Origin: Synergistaceae bacterium
GTDB lineage: Bacteria > Synergistota > Synergistia > Synergistales > Aminobacteriaceae
DNA length: 37,982 nucleotides
Direction: 5' to 3'
NCBI GenBank assembly: GCA_017449135.1
Contig: JAFSKE010000052.1
Coordinates: 1 to 37,982 of the forward strand
Positions 14,843 through 23,011 of this stretch are shown here, in pieces. A program made the position numbers and the translations under genes. The notes under the pieces were generated by a model. The model searched no databases. It was not told the DNA's origin and worked only from the letters and a program-made list of their open reading frames with translations. Position 1 is the stretch's first letter. The number at the start of each line of letters is the position of its first letter.

Positions 14843-16552
14843 ATGAACAGGAAATTTTTGTTCGCTTTATTATTTGTGTTTTTGTTTGTTTCGTCAGCAA
14901 TGGCGACTCCGTATTTGTGGACTGCACATTATTCCGTTGCTTATTTGAAAAATGGGAAAACGGATTATTCAGACGCAAAATTTTCTCACATTTGGCTGGA
15001 CGTTACGGATTCTGAGACAACAGCGACTCAGACTCATGTGGATTTGACGGGAACTTTTACTTTGTCAGGCGGTAATTATTCGTACGTTGATAAGTCGTTG
15101 CTTCAAAAAGTTTCGGGAACTTCGCAAAATTTTAACTTGGTTTCTGATATGTCAGTCGGCAGTAATCTTGTTTACGCTCTCAACAATTCAGATGAAAATT
15201 ACGTGAGATTCATTCCTGATCCCGAAAAAAATTTGGCCGGAGTAACAGCAACTTGGAAATTTCCTTCAATGACATCGTTAAACGGTCAAGGTACAATTCC
15301 GACGTTAAAGACAACTGAAGAACAGTTAAATGATTGCGTTCCTTACGTTGAATTTGTAACTGAAGGTTCAAAAGTTACGGGCTTGAAATGGCGAATGGTA
15401 AAATCGTCCGACGTTTCGCAGGCTGTTTCTGAAGATGTCAAAATCGGATTCATAATTAGCAGAGTTTGGAAAAAAGGTTACGACAATATTTATTCAGGAA
15501 AACAGGTTATATTTTTAGCCGGGAATAATATTGAAGGCACTGACAGTTTCAACACTTCCGTAGACTCTTCTGATATTTGGGGAATCAGAGTCGGAGTTAA
15601 TATTTACGATGACGGCAACACAATATCAAATCGCAGTTACAGGTGGGATTTCATAACTTCCAGCGAACCTAATTTATCGCTTTGGAGCAATCACATTTCA
15701 ACAGCTTCACTCGTTGACGGAAAATCTGATTATTCAGATGCGAAATTCAGATCATTGACATTTAATCCGAGAGACACCGAAAGATATGCCGAATCAAAAT
15801 ATTTTGTTGACTCGGGCAGATTAAATATTTCGGGAGGCGGTTACACTGTCATAAATGACGCAAGCAATGACGTTGTCGAAACTGTTAATAATGGCACTGA
15901 CAAAGCATTCAAGTTATTAATGGTGAGTAATGTAAATCTTAATGAAGATAACATTGAGTATGAAACAGTTGACGATAAGGGAGAGCATATTGTTTTCGGC
16001 GGAGGTGCTGAGAAAGGCTTAAACGGAAAAACAATAACATGGACATTCCCCGAAAATCTGAAAATGAGCGGTTCTGCTGTAATTCCGAATTTCAAATCCA
16101 CGAGCGAGCAGCTTGCTCAAGGTGTGCCGTTTATTGAGCTTGTTAGTTCTGACGGGAAAATAACTTCAATCAAATACAAAATTGTGAAAGCCTCTGACAC
16201 TTCAACATCAATCACTCCGTCATACAAAACTGATTTCAGATTTTATGTTGATAGGACTTCTGGCGGATATTATTATTCAAAATGGCAGGAAAACAAAAGC
16301 AGCGGAGAATGGGCGTTATCAACTCCTCAATCGTTAGACGTTTTAAGGCGTGTCAGAGTTCGTATTCGTACTTATGAAAACGAAAATAATCCCTGTGTCT
16401 ATCAATGGAATTTTATTCCGACATCTTCAACATCACAAACACAAGAGACGACTGACAACAATAACATTTCTTCATCGGGCAGCGGCTGTGAATTAGGAAT
16501 TGGGATTTTAAGTTTGGCAGTTCTGGCAGGATTTTTTATTTCAAAACGCTAA
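14843..16552 (+). CDS. Secreted two-domain protein with SYNERG-CTERM-like sorting tail
   Basis: A 569-residue exported protein. I chose ATG 14843 (MNRKFLFALLFVFLFV, a classic signal peptide ending SSAMA) because AGGAGG lies at 14826-14831; the frame is open further upstream. The mature protein is two tandem copies of a domain of about 240 residues: both start with LW, then DGK or NGK and S/TDYSDAKF, contain an LSGGNY/ISGGGY step, a TATWKFP/TITWTFP step, IPTLKTTEEQL/IPNFKSTSEQL, VPYVEFV/VPFIELV, and end with YRWDF/YQWNF. The fold is unknown. The C-terminus SSSGSGCELG followed by a hydrophobic run and SKR fits the SYNERG-CTERM signal, which is thought to direct processing and envelope anchoring. 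Its leader overlaps small RNA copy 1 in antisense. A bidirectional terminator follows. Confidence 0.78.
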   Translation: MNRKFLFALLFVFLFVSSAMATPYLWTAHYSVAYLKNGKTDYSDAKFSHIWLDVTDSETTATQTHVDLTGTFTLSGGNYSYVDKSLLQKVSGTSQNFNLVSDMSVGSNLVYALNNSDENYVRFIPDPEKNLAGVTATWKFPSMTSLNGQGTIPTLKTTEEQLNDCVPYVEFVTEGSKVTGLKWRMVKSSDVSQAVSEDVKIGFIISRVWKKGYDNIYSGKQVIFLAGNNIEGTDSFNTSVDSSDIWGIRVGVNIYDDGNTISNRSYRWDFITSSEPNLSLWSNHISTASLVDGKSDYSDAKFRSLTFNPRDTERYAESKYFVDSGRLNISGGGYTVINDASNDVVETVNNGTDKAFKLLMVSNVNLNEDNIEYETVDDKGEHIVFGGGAEKGLNGKTITWTFPENLKMSGSAVIPNFKSTSEQLAQGVPFIELVSSDGKITSIKYKIVKASDTSTSITPSYKTDFRFYVDRTSGGYYYSKWQENKSSGEWALSTPQSLDVLRRVRVRIRTYENENNPCVYQWNFIPTSSTSQTQETTDNNNISSSGSGCELGIGILSLAVLAGFFISKR

Positions 16553-16557
16553 AAAAA

Positions 16558-16594
16558 TTTTCCCCCGTCAGCACACAAACACTGAAGGGGGAAA
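16558..16594. terminator. Bidirectional intrinsic terminator
   Basis: TTTCCCCC (16559-16566)/GGGGGAAA (16587-16594) with an inner TCAG/CTGA pair. It has A-rich sequence on the left and T-rich on the right, so it can end transcription from both the plus-strand 14843-16552 gene and the converging minus-strand operon. Confidence 0.75.
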
Positions 16595-16600
16595 TTAATT

Positions 16601-16963
16601 TTATTTTGCGAAACTCTGTATTACAACAACAGCTATCGGAACAACCGTTGCTATTATCCCGAAAATTGAGAACCAAAGATTTTGCGTTTGACGAATATCA
16701 TCAATACGTTTATCAAGGTCTAAAATTGCAATCGTAAGCGAGTCAGTCGTGTGTTCAAGTTTTTCACTTAAAACATCAATTCTGCCGTTTACTTCGATTA
16801 TCATTGTCTTGTATTCGGCTAAATTTTTTTCCAGTATCATCTGGAATTTCTCAAATTTTTCGTCCGTCAGTTTTTTGTCGGCTTCGATTTTGTCTTTAAT
16901 ACTTTGAATTTGTGTGTCAAATAATTCGCGTGTTACAAATTCACTTGCTGTTAATTCGGCCAT
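16601..16963 (-). CDS. Coiled-coil protein with C-terminal membrane anchor
   Basis: A 120-residue protein of unknown function. Residues about 20-95 are a long amphipathic coiled coil (heptad-like DKIEADKKLTDEKFEKF, then VNGRIDVLSEKLEHTTDSL). One membrane helix (about 97-116, LWFSIFGIIATVVPIAVVV) ends the protein with a short KSFAK-like polar tail. The N-terminal ASEFVTRELFD resembles TNEFVRKDVYE in the gene at 18931-19221, so the two are probably related. It is the last gene of a minus-strand operon, 27 nt after the antiporter-like gene, with GGAGG upstream of its ATG. The context suggests a role with the antiporter-like protein, but this is inference. Confidence 0.7.
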   Translation of the reverse strand: MAELTASEFVTRELFDTQIQSIKDKIEADKKLTDEKFEKFQMILEKNLAEYKTMIIEVNGRIDVLSEKLEHTTDSLTIAILDLDKRIDDIRQTQNLWFSIFGIIATVVPIAVVVIQSFAK

Positions 16964-16990
16964 GTAATAAAACCTCCTTCACTTACATAA

Positions 16991-18934
16991 TCATAACATC
17001 ACAAACGCAATCACAAAAATTATTCCCACCGTGAACATCATTAAACCGTATGCAAGGCTTGAAGGCAATAAATGTCCCAGCGATTCAAATTCCGTGTCGT
17101 CATGATAAAATCCGAAATCAGTATCTTCGGGAGGCCGAATAAATTTCACTTTCGATATGTTTGACAGCATTAACGTTACTGGGCCTGCGGTGATTAAATC
17201 TAAAACTTTCACGAATAACGCTCCGATAAACGGCAAAATCACTCCGATTACGGGTCTGAAGAAATAATTTTCGAGATTTAATTTTTCCGGCCATAAATCT
17301 AAATATTCACCGTCTTTAATCAACATGTAACGAATGAAAAACAAATACACTATTATTCCGATTGAAATTGAAATAAATGAACCTTCAAGATTTTCAAACG
17401 TAAAATAATTTATGATGTGATGATGTTCGGGAGCATTCATAAAACCTGACGCAAAAACGCTGATTTTGTCGCCTATGTCATAAGGGTAAAATCCGATTAA
17501 AGGCAATATCAACGCTGAAACTGTCAATAAAATTTTATTCGGCCATGAAAGATAAGATCCCTTTGTCTCAATGTTAGATTTTGCAACAAATAATGCCATG
17601 AATAATTTAATCACGTATGCAGTTGTTAAGCCTCCCGAAATTAAGAAAAGCCATTCGCAAATCTCAAACATTAAAATTTCAGATTGAAGGCTCATGAATG
17701 AAAGCGAATTTTTTCCCATGTGTATATATTCAACAATGCTTTCGTGAATTAAAGTTTTTCCAAGATAACCATTCCATAACGGAGCCCCCATTAAACCTAA
17801 TCCGCCCATTATGAACGCAAACATCAAAGTTTTTTTACCTCGTCCGAAGCCTTTAATGTCATTGAGATTTAATTTGTGAGTGTTCATAAAGACAACGCCT
17901 GCACACAAGAATAAAACTAATTTTATTAACGAATGCCCGATCATGTATAAAATCGTTCCTCGAACTGCGAGATCGTTTTCAATTCCTAAAAAACACTGCA
18001 TCGAAATTCCCGTTAAAATAAATCCTAACTGAGACATTGACGAACACGCTAAAGTCCTTTTTAAGTTAATCGAGAAAACCGCTAAAACTGCTCCGAGAAC
18101 CATTGTAATAATTGCTAAAATCAAAAGCATAAATCCCCATAACGAATCATGAAGAAAAACATTTGCACTCAAAACTAAAATTCCAAATAATCCCGATTTC
18201 GTTAAAAGTCCCGATAATAATGCGCTTGAAGGTGCAGGAGCCGCCGTGTGTGCCGTAGGAAGCCAGATGTGCGAGGGGAAAATTGCAGCCTTTGCAGCAA
18301 ATCCTACGAAAATTAAAAATCCCGGAATGTAAAGAGAATTTTTTATTTCAGGATTTAATTTTGAAAGTGAATTTATATCGAGAGTTCCGGTTTTTGCGAA
18401 AAACAAAATCAATCCCGTTAAAGTCGCAAGGCCTCCGATTATCGCAATCGCTAAATATGTTTGAGCTGCTCTCTGTGCTTCGGGGGTTTCCTCCTGAACG
18501 ACCATAATGTACGAAAATAATGACATCATCTCGAAAAATATAAATGTAGTGAATAAATCCGCTGACAAAAACACGCCCATTATTGCCCCTAAAGTCATTA
18601 AGACATAAAGATAATAACGGTTACGGTTTCGGTGATGTCGTAAATAATCACGCGAGAAAATTGTCGTTACAGCCCACATAAACGAAATTATTACGGAATA
18701 AACATATCTGAAGCCGTCAAGCGAAAATTTTAATCCCAGTCCGCAGACTCCGTCAGTGAAAAATTCAGTGCCTAAAGATTTTCGGGAACATAAAATTACA
18801 GCAAGTTCAACAACACAAACGAAATCAGCAAAATAATCACGTGCAAGCCTGCTGAATTTCCCGGTGAAAAATGATAAAAGCCCTCCAATCATAGGCCATA
18901 CAATTAAAAATAATAATATCGAATTTCCTTTCAT
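16991..18934 (-). CDS. Complex-I/Mrp-type antiporter-like membrane subunit (orphan)
   Basis: A 647-residue polytopic membrane protein of the NuoL/NuoM/NuoN-MrpA/D proton-translocating family (PF00361-type). Signature features: FIFFEMMSLFSYIMV with the conserved membrane Glu, FVGFAAKAAIFPSHIWLPTA (about residues 216-235) with the conserved Lys and HxWLP, then HTAAPAPSSALLSG and a second Lys-containing segment LLTKSGLFGIL. The core of about 14 helices is followed by extra C-terminal helices and a charged segment (RPPEDTDFGFYHDDTEF). Such proteins normally sit in nuo, mrp or ech operons; here the only partners are two small coiled-coil membrane proteins. It overlaps the upstream gene by 4 bp (ATGA), indicating coupling. 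It probably moves H+ or Na+; what powers it cannot be seen. Confidence 0.85.
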   Translation of the reverse strand: MKGNSILLFLIVWPMIGGLLSFFTGKFSRLARDYFADFVCVVELAVILCSRKSLGTEFFTDGVCGLGLKFSLDGFRYVYSVIISFMWAVTTIFSRDYLRHHRNRNRYYLYVLMTLGAIMGVFLSADLFTTFIFFEMMSLFSYIMVVQEETPEAQRAAQTYLAIAIIGGLATLTGLILFFAKTGTLDINSLSKLNPEIKNSLYIPGFLIFVGFAAKAAIFPSHIWLPTAHTAAPAPSSALLSGLLTKSGLFGILVLSANVFLHDSLWGFMLLILAIITMVLGAVLAVFSINLKRTLACSSMSQLGFILTGISMQCFLGIENDLAVRGTILYMIGHSLIKLVLFLCAGVVFMNTHKLNLNDIKGFGRGKKTLMFAFIMGGLGLMGAPLWNGYLGKTLIHESIVEYIHMGKNSLSFMSLQSEILMFEICEWLFLISGGLTTAYVIKLFMALFVAKSNIETKGSYLSWPNKILLTVSALILPLIGFYPYDIGDKISVFASGFMNAPEHHHIINYFTFENLEGSFISISIGIIVYLFFIRYMLIKDGEYLDLWPEKLNLENYFFRPVIGVILPFIGALFVKVLDLITAGPVTLMLSNISKVKFIRPPEDTDFGFYHDDTEFESLGHLLPSSLAYGLMMFTVGIIFVIAFVML

Positions 18935-19221
18935 GATTTACACTCCATTAAAAATTTTGAAACTCTTAACGACAGTAACGTGATAAAAATGACAATTACT
19001 ACAAAAGAAAATCCCCACCCCATGTAAGTTTTAACATTGTCAACACGTTTTTCAAGGGAATTGAGGCGTGAATCAATAACTTCTATTTTTGTTTCGAGTT
19101 TGTCAATTCGCTTCAAAATTTCTGCGTTTCCAAGTTTTATTTCTGCCATTAAAGCCCTTTGATCTGCTTCGTAAACATCTTTGCGGACAAATTCATTTGT
19201 ATTAATATCATTGCTCAACAT
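18931..19221 (-). CDS. Coiled-coil protein with C-terminal membrane anchor, paralog of 16601-16963
   Basis: A 96-residue protein. N-terminal NTNEFVRKDVYEADQRAL, a coiled coil (about 28-66: KLGNAEILKRIDKLETKIEV, then IDSRLNSLEKRVDNV) and a membrane helix (about 72-88, GFSFVVIVIFITLLSLR). It shares layout and the xEFVxxxxxE start with the protein at 16601-16963. First gene of the three-gene minus-strand operon; its last codons overlap the antiporter-like gene start. AGGTAGG upstream of ATG 19221 is a usable ribosome site. Function unknown; possibly an assembly or organising partner of the antiporter-like protein. Confidence 0.7.
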   Translation of the reverse strand: MLSNDINTNEFVRKDVYEADQRALMAEIKLGNAEILKRIDKLETKIEVIDSRLNSLEKRVDNVKTYMGWGFSFVVIVIFITLLSLRVSKFLMECKS

Positions 19222-19308
19222 TTTTTAACCTACCTGCTTTCCGAAAAAATTTGAATGTGATTTTATAATTATAATTTATTTATCGATATAAAAGGAGTGT
19301 GAAATTTT

Positions 19309-20679
19309 ATGACAAAAATTAACAACAAAAACCGTGAAATTTTTGAAACATGGCCGATCCCTAAAGCCCTTTTTGAATTAGCTTTGCCGATGATTTTCGG
19401 ACAGTTGATTATTTTAATTTACAACTTGGCTGACACGTTTTTTATCGGACGAACTAATAATCCCTTAATGGTTGCGGGTGTTTCGTTATTATTGCCGGTG
19501 TTTAATATTTCGATTACTTTCGCAAATTTATTCGGAATTGGCGGGGGCACTTTAATTTCCCGTTTAATGGGTGCTGGAAAAGATGACGAAGCCTTAACAG
19601 TAAGTTCATTTTGTTTTTACATGGCGATAATTTCAGCAGGGATTTTTTCGCTCTTAATGTATTTTTTCATGGAAAATATTTTGAGGATTTTAGGGGCGAG
19701 CGATGACACTTTGATTTTTGCTGAACATTATACATTTTGCGTTATAGTTCTCGGAGCTGTTCCGACAATTTTATCAATGACGTTATCAAATTTCCTGCGA
19801 AGTGTAGGTTATGCTAAAAAAGCAGGGTTCGGAATTTCAATGGGAGGAATCATAAATATATTTTTAGATCCCTTATTCATGTTCGTAATTCTCCCGAAAG
19901 GTTATGAAGTTTTAGGTGCCGGAATTGCGACAATGCTTTCAAACGTGATAATCTGTTCATACTTTTTAATCACTATTCATAAACTCAAAAATTCAAGCGT
20001 CCTTTCACTTTCGATTAAAAATTTCCTGCCTTCAAAGCAAAATGTTTATTCAGTTTTCAATGTCGGAGTCCCCGCAGCAGTGGCCGTAACTTTATTCGAC
20101 ATAACATATATCATAATCGACAAATTAGCTTCAGGATATGGCGATATACCTTTAGCAGCCGTCGGAATCGTTTTGAAAGCCGAGAGACTGCCGTTAAATG
20201 TCGGAATTGGATTATGTCAGGGAATGATGCCTCTTGCAGCATATAATTATTCGTCGGGAAATTTTAAGAGAATGCGTGAAGTTTTGCATTTTTCACGTTT
20301 TGTAGGAATTATATTCGGATTTTTGAGCGTCGCAATATATGAAATTTTTGCTCCCGATATAATGAGAATTTTTATCGGAGATTCTAAGACAGTCGAACTC
20401 GGAACTAACTTTTTACGTGCAAGAACTCTCGCAACTCCGTTTATGTTTATGTGCTTCCATTTAGTGAATTTCTTTCAGGCTGTAGGATACGGCGGAAGGG
20501 CTTTAATGTTGGGCTCGGCACGCTGGATTGTGTTTAATATTCCTATGCTGTTTATATTTGAATATTTCTTCGGAATGTATGGAATCGTTTGGACGCAGGT
20601 TGCAGCTGATATTTTAATGGTGATCGTGTCATTGGTTGTGTACAAAAAATTTGAGGCCGAAATCAACGAAGCTCTCTAA
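19309..20679 (+). CDS. MATE-family multidrug/cation exporter
   Basis: A 456-residue, about 12-helix transporter of the MATE superfamily, exchanging Na+ or H+ for drugs or metabolites. Typical features are PMIFGQLIILIYNLADTFFI near the N-terminus, FGIGGGTLISRLMGAGKDDEA, LSNFLRSVGYAKKAG and, in the second half, NVGIGLCQGMMPLAAYNYSSG and HLVNFFQAVGYGGRAL. The two halves show the internal pseudo-repeat of the family. AAAGGAGTG precedes ATG 19309, with two overlapping TATAAT boxes at 19264-19275. The stop region overlaps the converging gene at 20676 by 4 bp, and GCTCTC/GAGAGC (20671-20676, 20682-20687) could form a small hairpin there. Substrate unknown; DinF/NorM-like assignment not attempted. 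Confidence 0.9.
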   Translation: MTKINNKNREIFETWPIPKALFELALPMIFGQLIILIYNLADTFFIGRTNNPLMVAGVSLLLPVFNISITFANLFGIGGGTLISRLMGAGKDDEALTVSSFCFYMAIISAGIFSLLMYFFMENILRILGASDDTLIFAEHYTFCVIVLGAVPTILSMTLSNFLRSVGYAKKAGFGISMGGIINIFLDPLFMFVILPKGYEVLGAGIATMLSNVIICSYFLITIHKLKNSSVLSLSIKNFLPSKQNVYSVFNVGVPAAVAVTLFDITYIIIDKLASGYGDIPLAAVGIVLKAERLPLNVGIGLCQGMMPLAAYNYSSGNFKRMREVLHFSRFVGIIFGFLSVAIYEIFAPDIMRIFIGDSKTVELGTNFLRARTLATPFMFMCFHLVNFFQAVGYGGRALMLGSARWIVFNIPMLFIFEYFFGMYGIVWTQVAADILMVIVSLVVYKKFEAEINEAL

Positions 20680-21344
20680 TTGAGAGCCTCCATATATAAT
20701 TCGGGAAGTTGTGAAATGTAAAAATCCCTTGTGTTCTCATATAAATATTTTCGTGTTACTGTTTTCGTTAAACCTGCTATTTGTGAGGCGTTATATGCTC
20801 CGATGACTAAAATTGCAAGTCCTGCTATGCCGAGAAAAAATCTTGCCTTACGAACGCTGTGAGGACTGAAAATTTTTAATATGAATGCTCTAATCGCAAA
20901 AATCACAAAACCTAATACAAACCAATTAATTGCACGGAGAGGATTCGACAATTTCTGTTTTAATTCAGGCCATACACTTTCAATAAAATCTCTCTCGGCT
21001 TCATTCTTTATCTGAATATGATTTTCAGGAAGTCTGTGTTCAAATTTCTGCAAAAATTCCTCGTATTCGTCATTAAATTCTGCAAACATATCTTTTTGAA
21101 TCTTTTCGATTATATTGTCTTTGTTAAAACCGAGTTGAAAGCTGAGATTGCTTATGCCTTCGGATTTTGCGTTTTTAGAAAAAGACTGTTCGATTATCTT
21201 CAATAATTTATAATTCAAATTATCTCTGTCCCAGTCTGTTTTATAGAGATACATAAAATCTGATTTTGTACCTGCAAATACCGATGATGTCATGAAACAC
21301 ATTAAAACAAAAACTAAACTTAATATTTTCAAATTCTTCTTCAT
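20676..21344 (-). CDS. Exported membrane protein, tandem paralog 1 of 3
   Basis: A 222-residue protein of unknown function, one of three adjacent paralogs. Signal peptide (LKILSLVFVLMCFMTSSVFA), then the family start SDFMYLYKTDWDRDNLNYKLL, a mid-protein block LPENHIQIKNEAERDF, two membrane helices (about 137-158 and 165-185, WFVLGFVIFAIRAF and FLGIAGLAILVIGAYNAS) and the ending TRKYLYENTRDFYISQLPEL-YMEALN. The N-terminal 110 residues would be periplasmic. It has its own AGGAG before ATG 21344 and is separated from paralog 2 by 137 nt, so it may be transcribed separately. No domain name is recognised. Confidence 0.75.
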   Translation of the reverse strand: MKKNLKILSLVFVLMCFMTSSVFAGTKSDFMYLYKTDWDRDNLNYKLLKIIEQSFSKNAKSEGISNLSFQLGFNKDNIIEKIQKDMFAEFNDEYEEFLQKFEHRLPENHIQIKNEAERDFIESVWPELKQKLSNPLRAINWFVLGFVIFAIRAFILKIFSPHSVRKARFFLGIAGLAILVIGAYNASQIAGLTKTVTRKYLYENTRDFYISQLPELYMEALN

Positions 21345-21442
21345 AATATAAACTCCTTTTTATCAAAAATTATTTTCCTGTAACCTTTCGCACATTTAAT
21401 TTCGGATTAAAGCAACAATTCTTTAACCCATACATAAATTAT

Positions 21443-21468
21443 CCCTCACCTTAACGGAGAGGCTGAAT
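21443..21468 (-). repeat. Possible degenerate palindromic-element fragment
   Basis: On the minus strand GCCTCTCCGTTAAGGTGAGG resembles the third hairpin of copy B (GCCTCTCCGCTTGCGGGGAGG region): CCTC/GAGG and CC/GG arms are kept with a mismatch. It lies between paralogs 1 and 2. Low confidence. Confidence 0.3.
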
Positions 21469-21481
21469 TAAATTAAATTAA

Positions 21482-22171
21482 TTAATTCAGGGAATCCTTG
21501 TACAAAGTGGGAAGTTCAACGGTATAAAAATTTTTTGTCCTTTCATAAATCAGTTTCCGTGTCATTGATCCCGTCAATGCTACAGAGCGTGAGGCATTAT
21601 ATACCCCGAAAAGCAATAACGCAATTCCTGCGACGGCAAAAATAATTCTGATACTTTGTGCTAATCTTTTAGTTTTCCCAAGTAATGACATTAAAGTTCT
21701 CGCTAAAAATCCACGACACAAAAAAATAACTGTTCCTGCTATAAGCAAGTACAAAGCATAAAAAGGATTTAACAGGTTAGGTTTTATATCCTGCAAAGTG
21801 TTGTCAAGAAATTTTTTCTCGGCAGCGTTTCTAATTTCAACATGATTTTCAGGCAGCCTCTTCTTTATGAAATTCAAAAGCCTGTCGTATCTCCTTCCAA
21901 AGTCTAAAACTACACCTCTTTGGATCATGTTAATTAAACTATGTCTGTTAAATTCGAGTCTCAACCCCGCAGACGTAAAACTCATTCCGTCAGTCTGTTC
22001 CGAAAAAATTTTCTCAGTTATCTCAAATAATCTGTAATCAAAATTCGCTCTCTCCCAAGCCGTTTTATAAAGATACAAAAAATCCGATTTTGATTCGGCG
22101 AACGCTCTTTGGGAGGGGAGCAAGGCTACACACAATGTTAAAATTAATATTGTAAAACGAATAAATCTCAA
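21482..22171 (-). CDS. Exported membrane protein, tandem paralog 2 of 3
   Basis: A 229-residue paralog of the neighbours on both sides. Signal peptide (RFTILILTLCVALLPSQRAFA), SDFLYLYKTAWERANFDYRLF, LPENHVEIRNAAEKKF, two membrane helices (about 141-160 and 172-190) and the family ending TRKLIYERTKNFYTVELPTL-YKDSLN. The start is TTG 22171, placed by TTAGGAGAAG just upstream; the preceding paralog stops only 14 nt before, so these two are co-transcribed. Function unknown. It lacks any visible catalytic motif; the conserved Asn-His in LPENH and the acidic/basic N-terminal pattern are the strongest family marks. Confidence 0.75.
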   Translation of the reverse strand: MRFIRFTILILTLCVALLPSQRAFAESKSDFLYLYKTAWERANFDYRLFEITEKIFSEQTDGMSFTSAGLRLEFNRHSLINMIQRGVVLDFGRRYDRLLNFIKKRLPENHVEIRNAAEKKFLDNTLQDIKPNLLNPFYALYLLIAGTVIFLCRGFLARTLMSLLGKTKRLAQSIRIIFAVAGIALLLFGVYNASRSVALTGSMTRKLIYERTKNFYTVELPTLYKDSLN

Positions 22172-22185
22172 ACTAAATACTTCTC

Positions 22186-22875
22186 CTAATTAATGGCCTC
22201 TTTGTACAAATTCGGAAGTTCAAAGGCGTAAAAATCTCTCGTGCTTTCATACATTAATTTTCGAGTCATTGATCTTGTCATTGCCGCAACCTGTGAGGCC
22301 TGATATATTCCGAAACTTAATATCGACAGTCCCGCAATAAAAAACATTATTTTCGTAAAAACTGCCGTACTTCTCGACACTCTCAAAACTTCACGTATTT
22401 TAACAGCAAAAAATCTCCGCCCCAACAACAAAACTGCTCCGAGAATCAGCCATATTATAGGGTAAAAAGGATTTAAGAGTTTCGGTTTCAGGGAAGTCCA
22501 AATATCTTTAACAAAATTTTTTTCGGCTTCATTTCTGATTTCAACGTGATTTTTCGGCAGTCTGTTTTTCATGTTTATTAAAAGTTCAGCGTATTGAGAG
22601 TCAAAACTTTTGAATATTTCCTCCTGCAACTTTTCGACGATATTATTTCTGTTGAGAGCAATTTGAAACCCTACAGCCCTTAAATTCATCTCATTTGTAT
22701 TATCGTAAAAAGTATCTTCTGTCGTTTTGAAAAGTTTGTAACTTAAATTATCCCTGTCCCACGCAGTTTTATACAAGTAAACAAAATCCGATTTTGAACT
22801 TGCGAATGTCGGACAAGCCATAATGCAGAATAAAAACGTAATTAAAAACAAAAATCTTATCTTCATAATTTTCAA
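22186..22875 (-). CDS. Exported membrane protein, tandem paralog 3 of 3
   Basis: A 229-residue protein, first in transcription order of the three paralogs. Signal peptide (IRFLFLITFLFCIMACPTFA), SDFVYLYKTAWDRDNLSYKLF, LPKNHVEIRNEAEKNF, two C-terminal membrane helices and TRKLMYESTRDFYAFELPNL-YKEAIN. It is closest to paralog 2 in context (14-nt gap). The region between its start and the divergent thrS (22876-23011) should hold promoters for both, but I see none with good boxes. Three retained copies in a row suggest dosage or subunit diversification. No known family recognised. Confidence 0.75.
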   Translation of the reverse strand: MKIMKIRFLFLITFLFCIMACPTFASSKSDFVYLYKTAWDRDNLSYKLFKTTEDTFYDNTNEMNLRAVGFQIALNRNNIVEKLQEEIFKSFDSQYAELLINMKNRLPKNHVEIRNEAEKNFVKDIWTSLKPKLLNPFYPIIWLILGAVLLLGRRFFAVKIREVLRVSRSTAVFTKIMFFIAGLSILSFGIYQASQVAAMTRSMTRKLMYESTRDFYAFELPNLYKEAIN

Positions 22876-23011
22876 CCTTTACGTAAATAATATTTTCATT
22901 TCACGGTTTATTAGTATATCACAGACAATTTTGCTTGCAACAAAACTAATCAGGTGTTATTCTTGCAAAAAAATTTATTATTTTTAATACGAAAGAAGGC
23001 ATTATATTAAG

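Noticed and set aside
14779-15015. 78-codon open frame with hydrophobic content before the SYNERG-CTERM gene, considered as a small toxin matching the antisense RNA
   Set aside because: It overlaps the signal-peptide region of the secreted protein in another frame, lacks its own Shine-Dalgarno, and copy 2 of the small RNA has no comparable frame.
22876-23011. T-box leader for thrS
   Set aside because: The gap is only 136 nt and shows no T-box core or anti-terminator/terminator pair.
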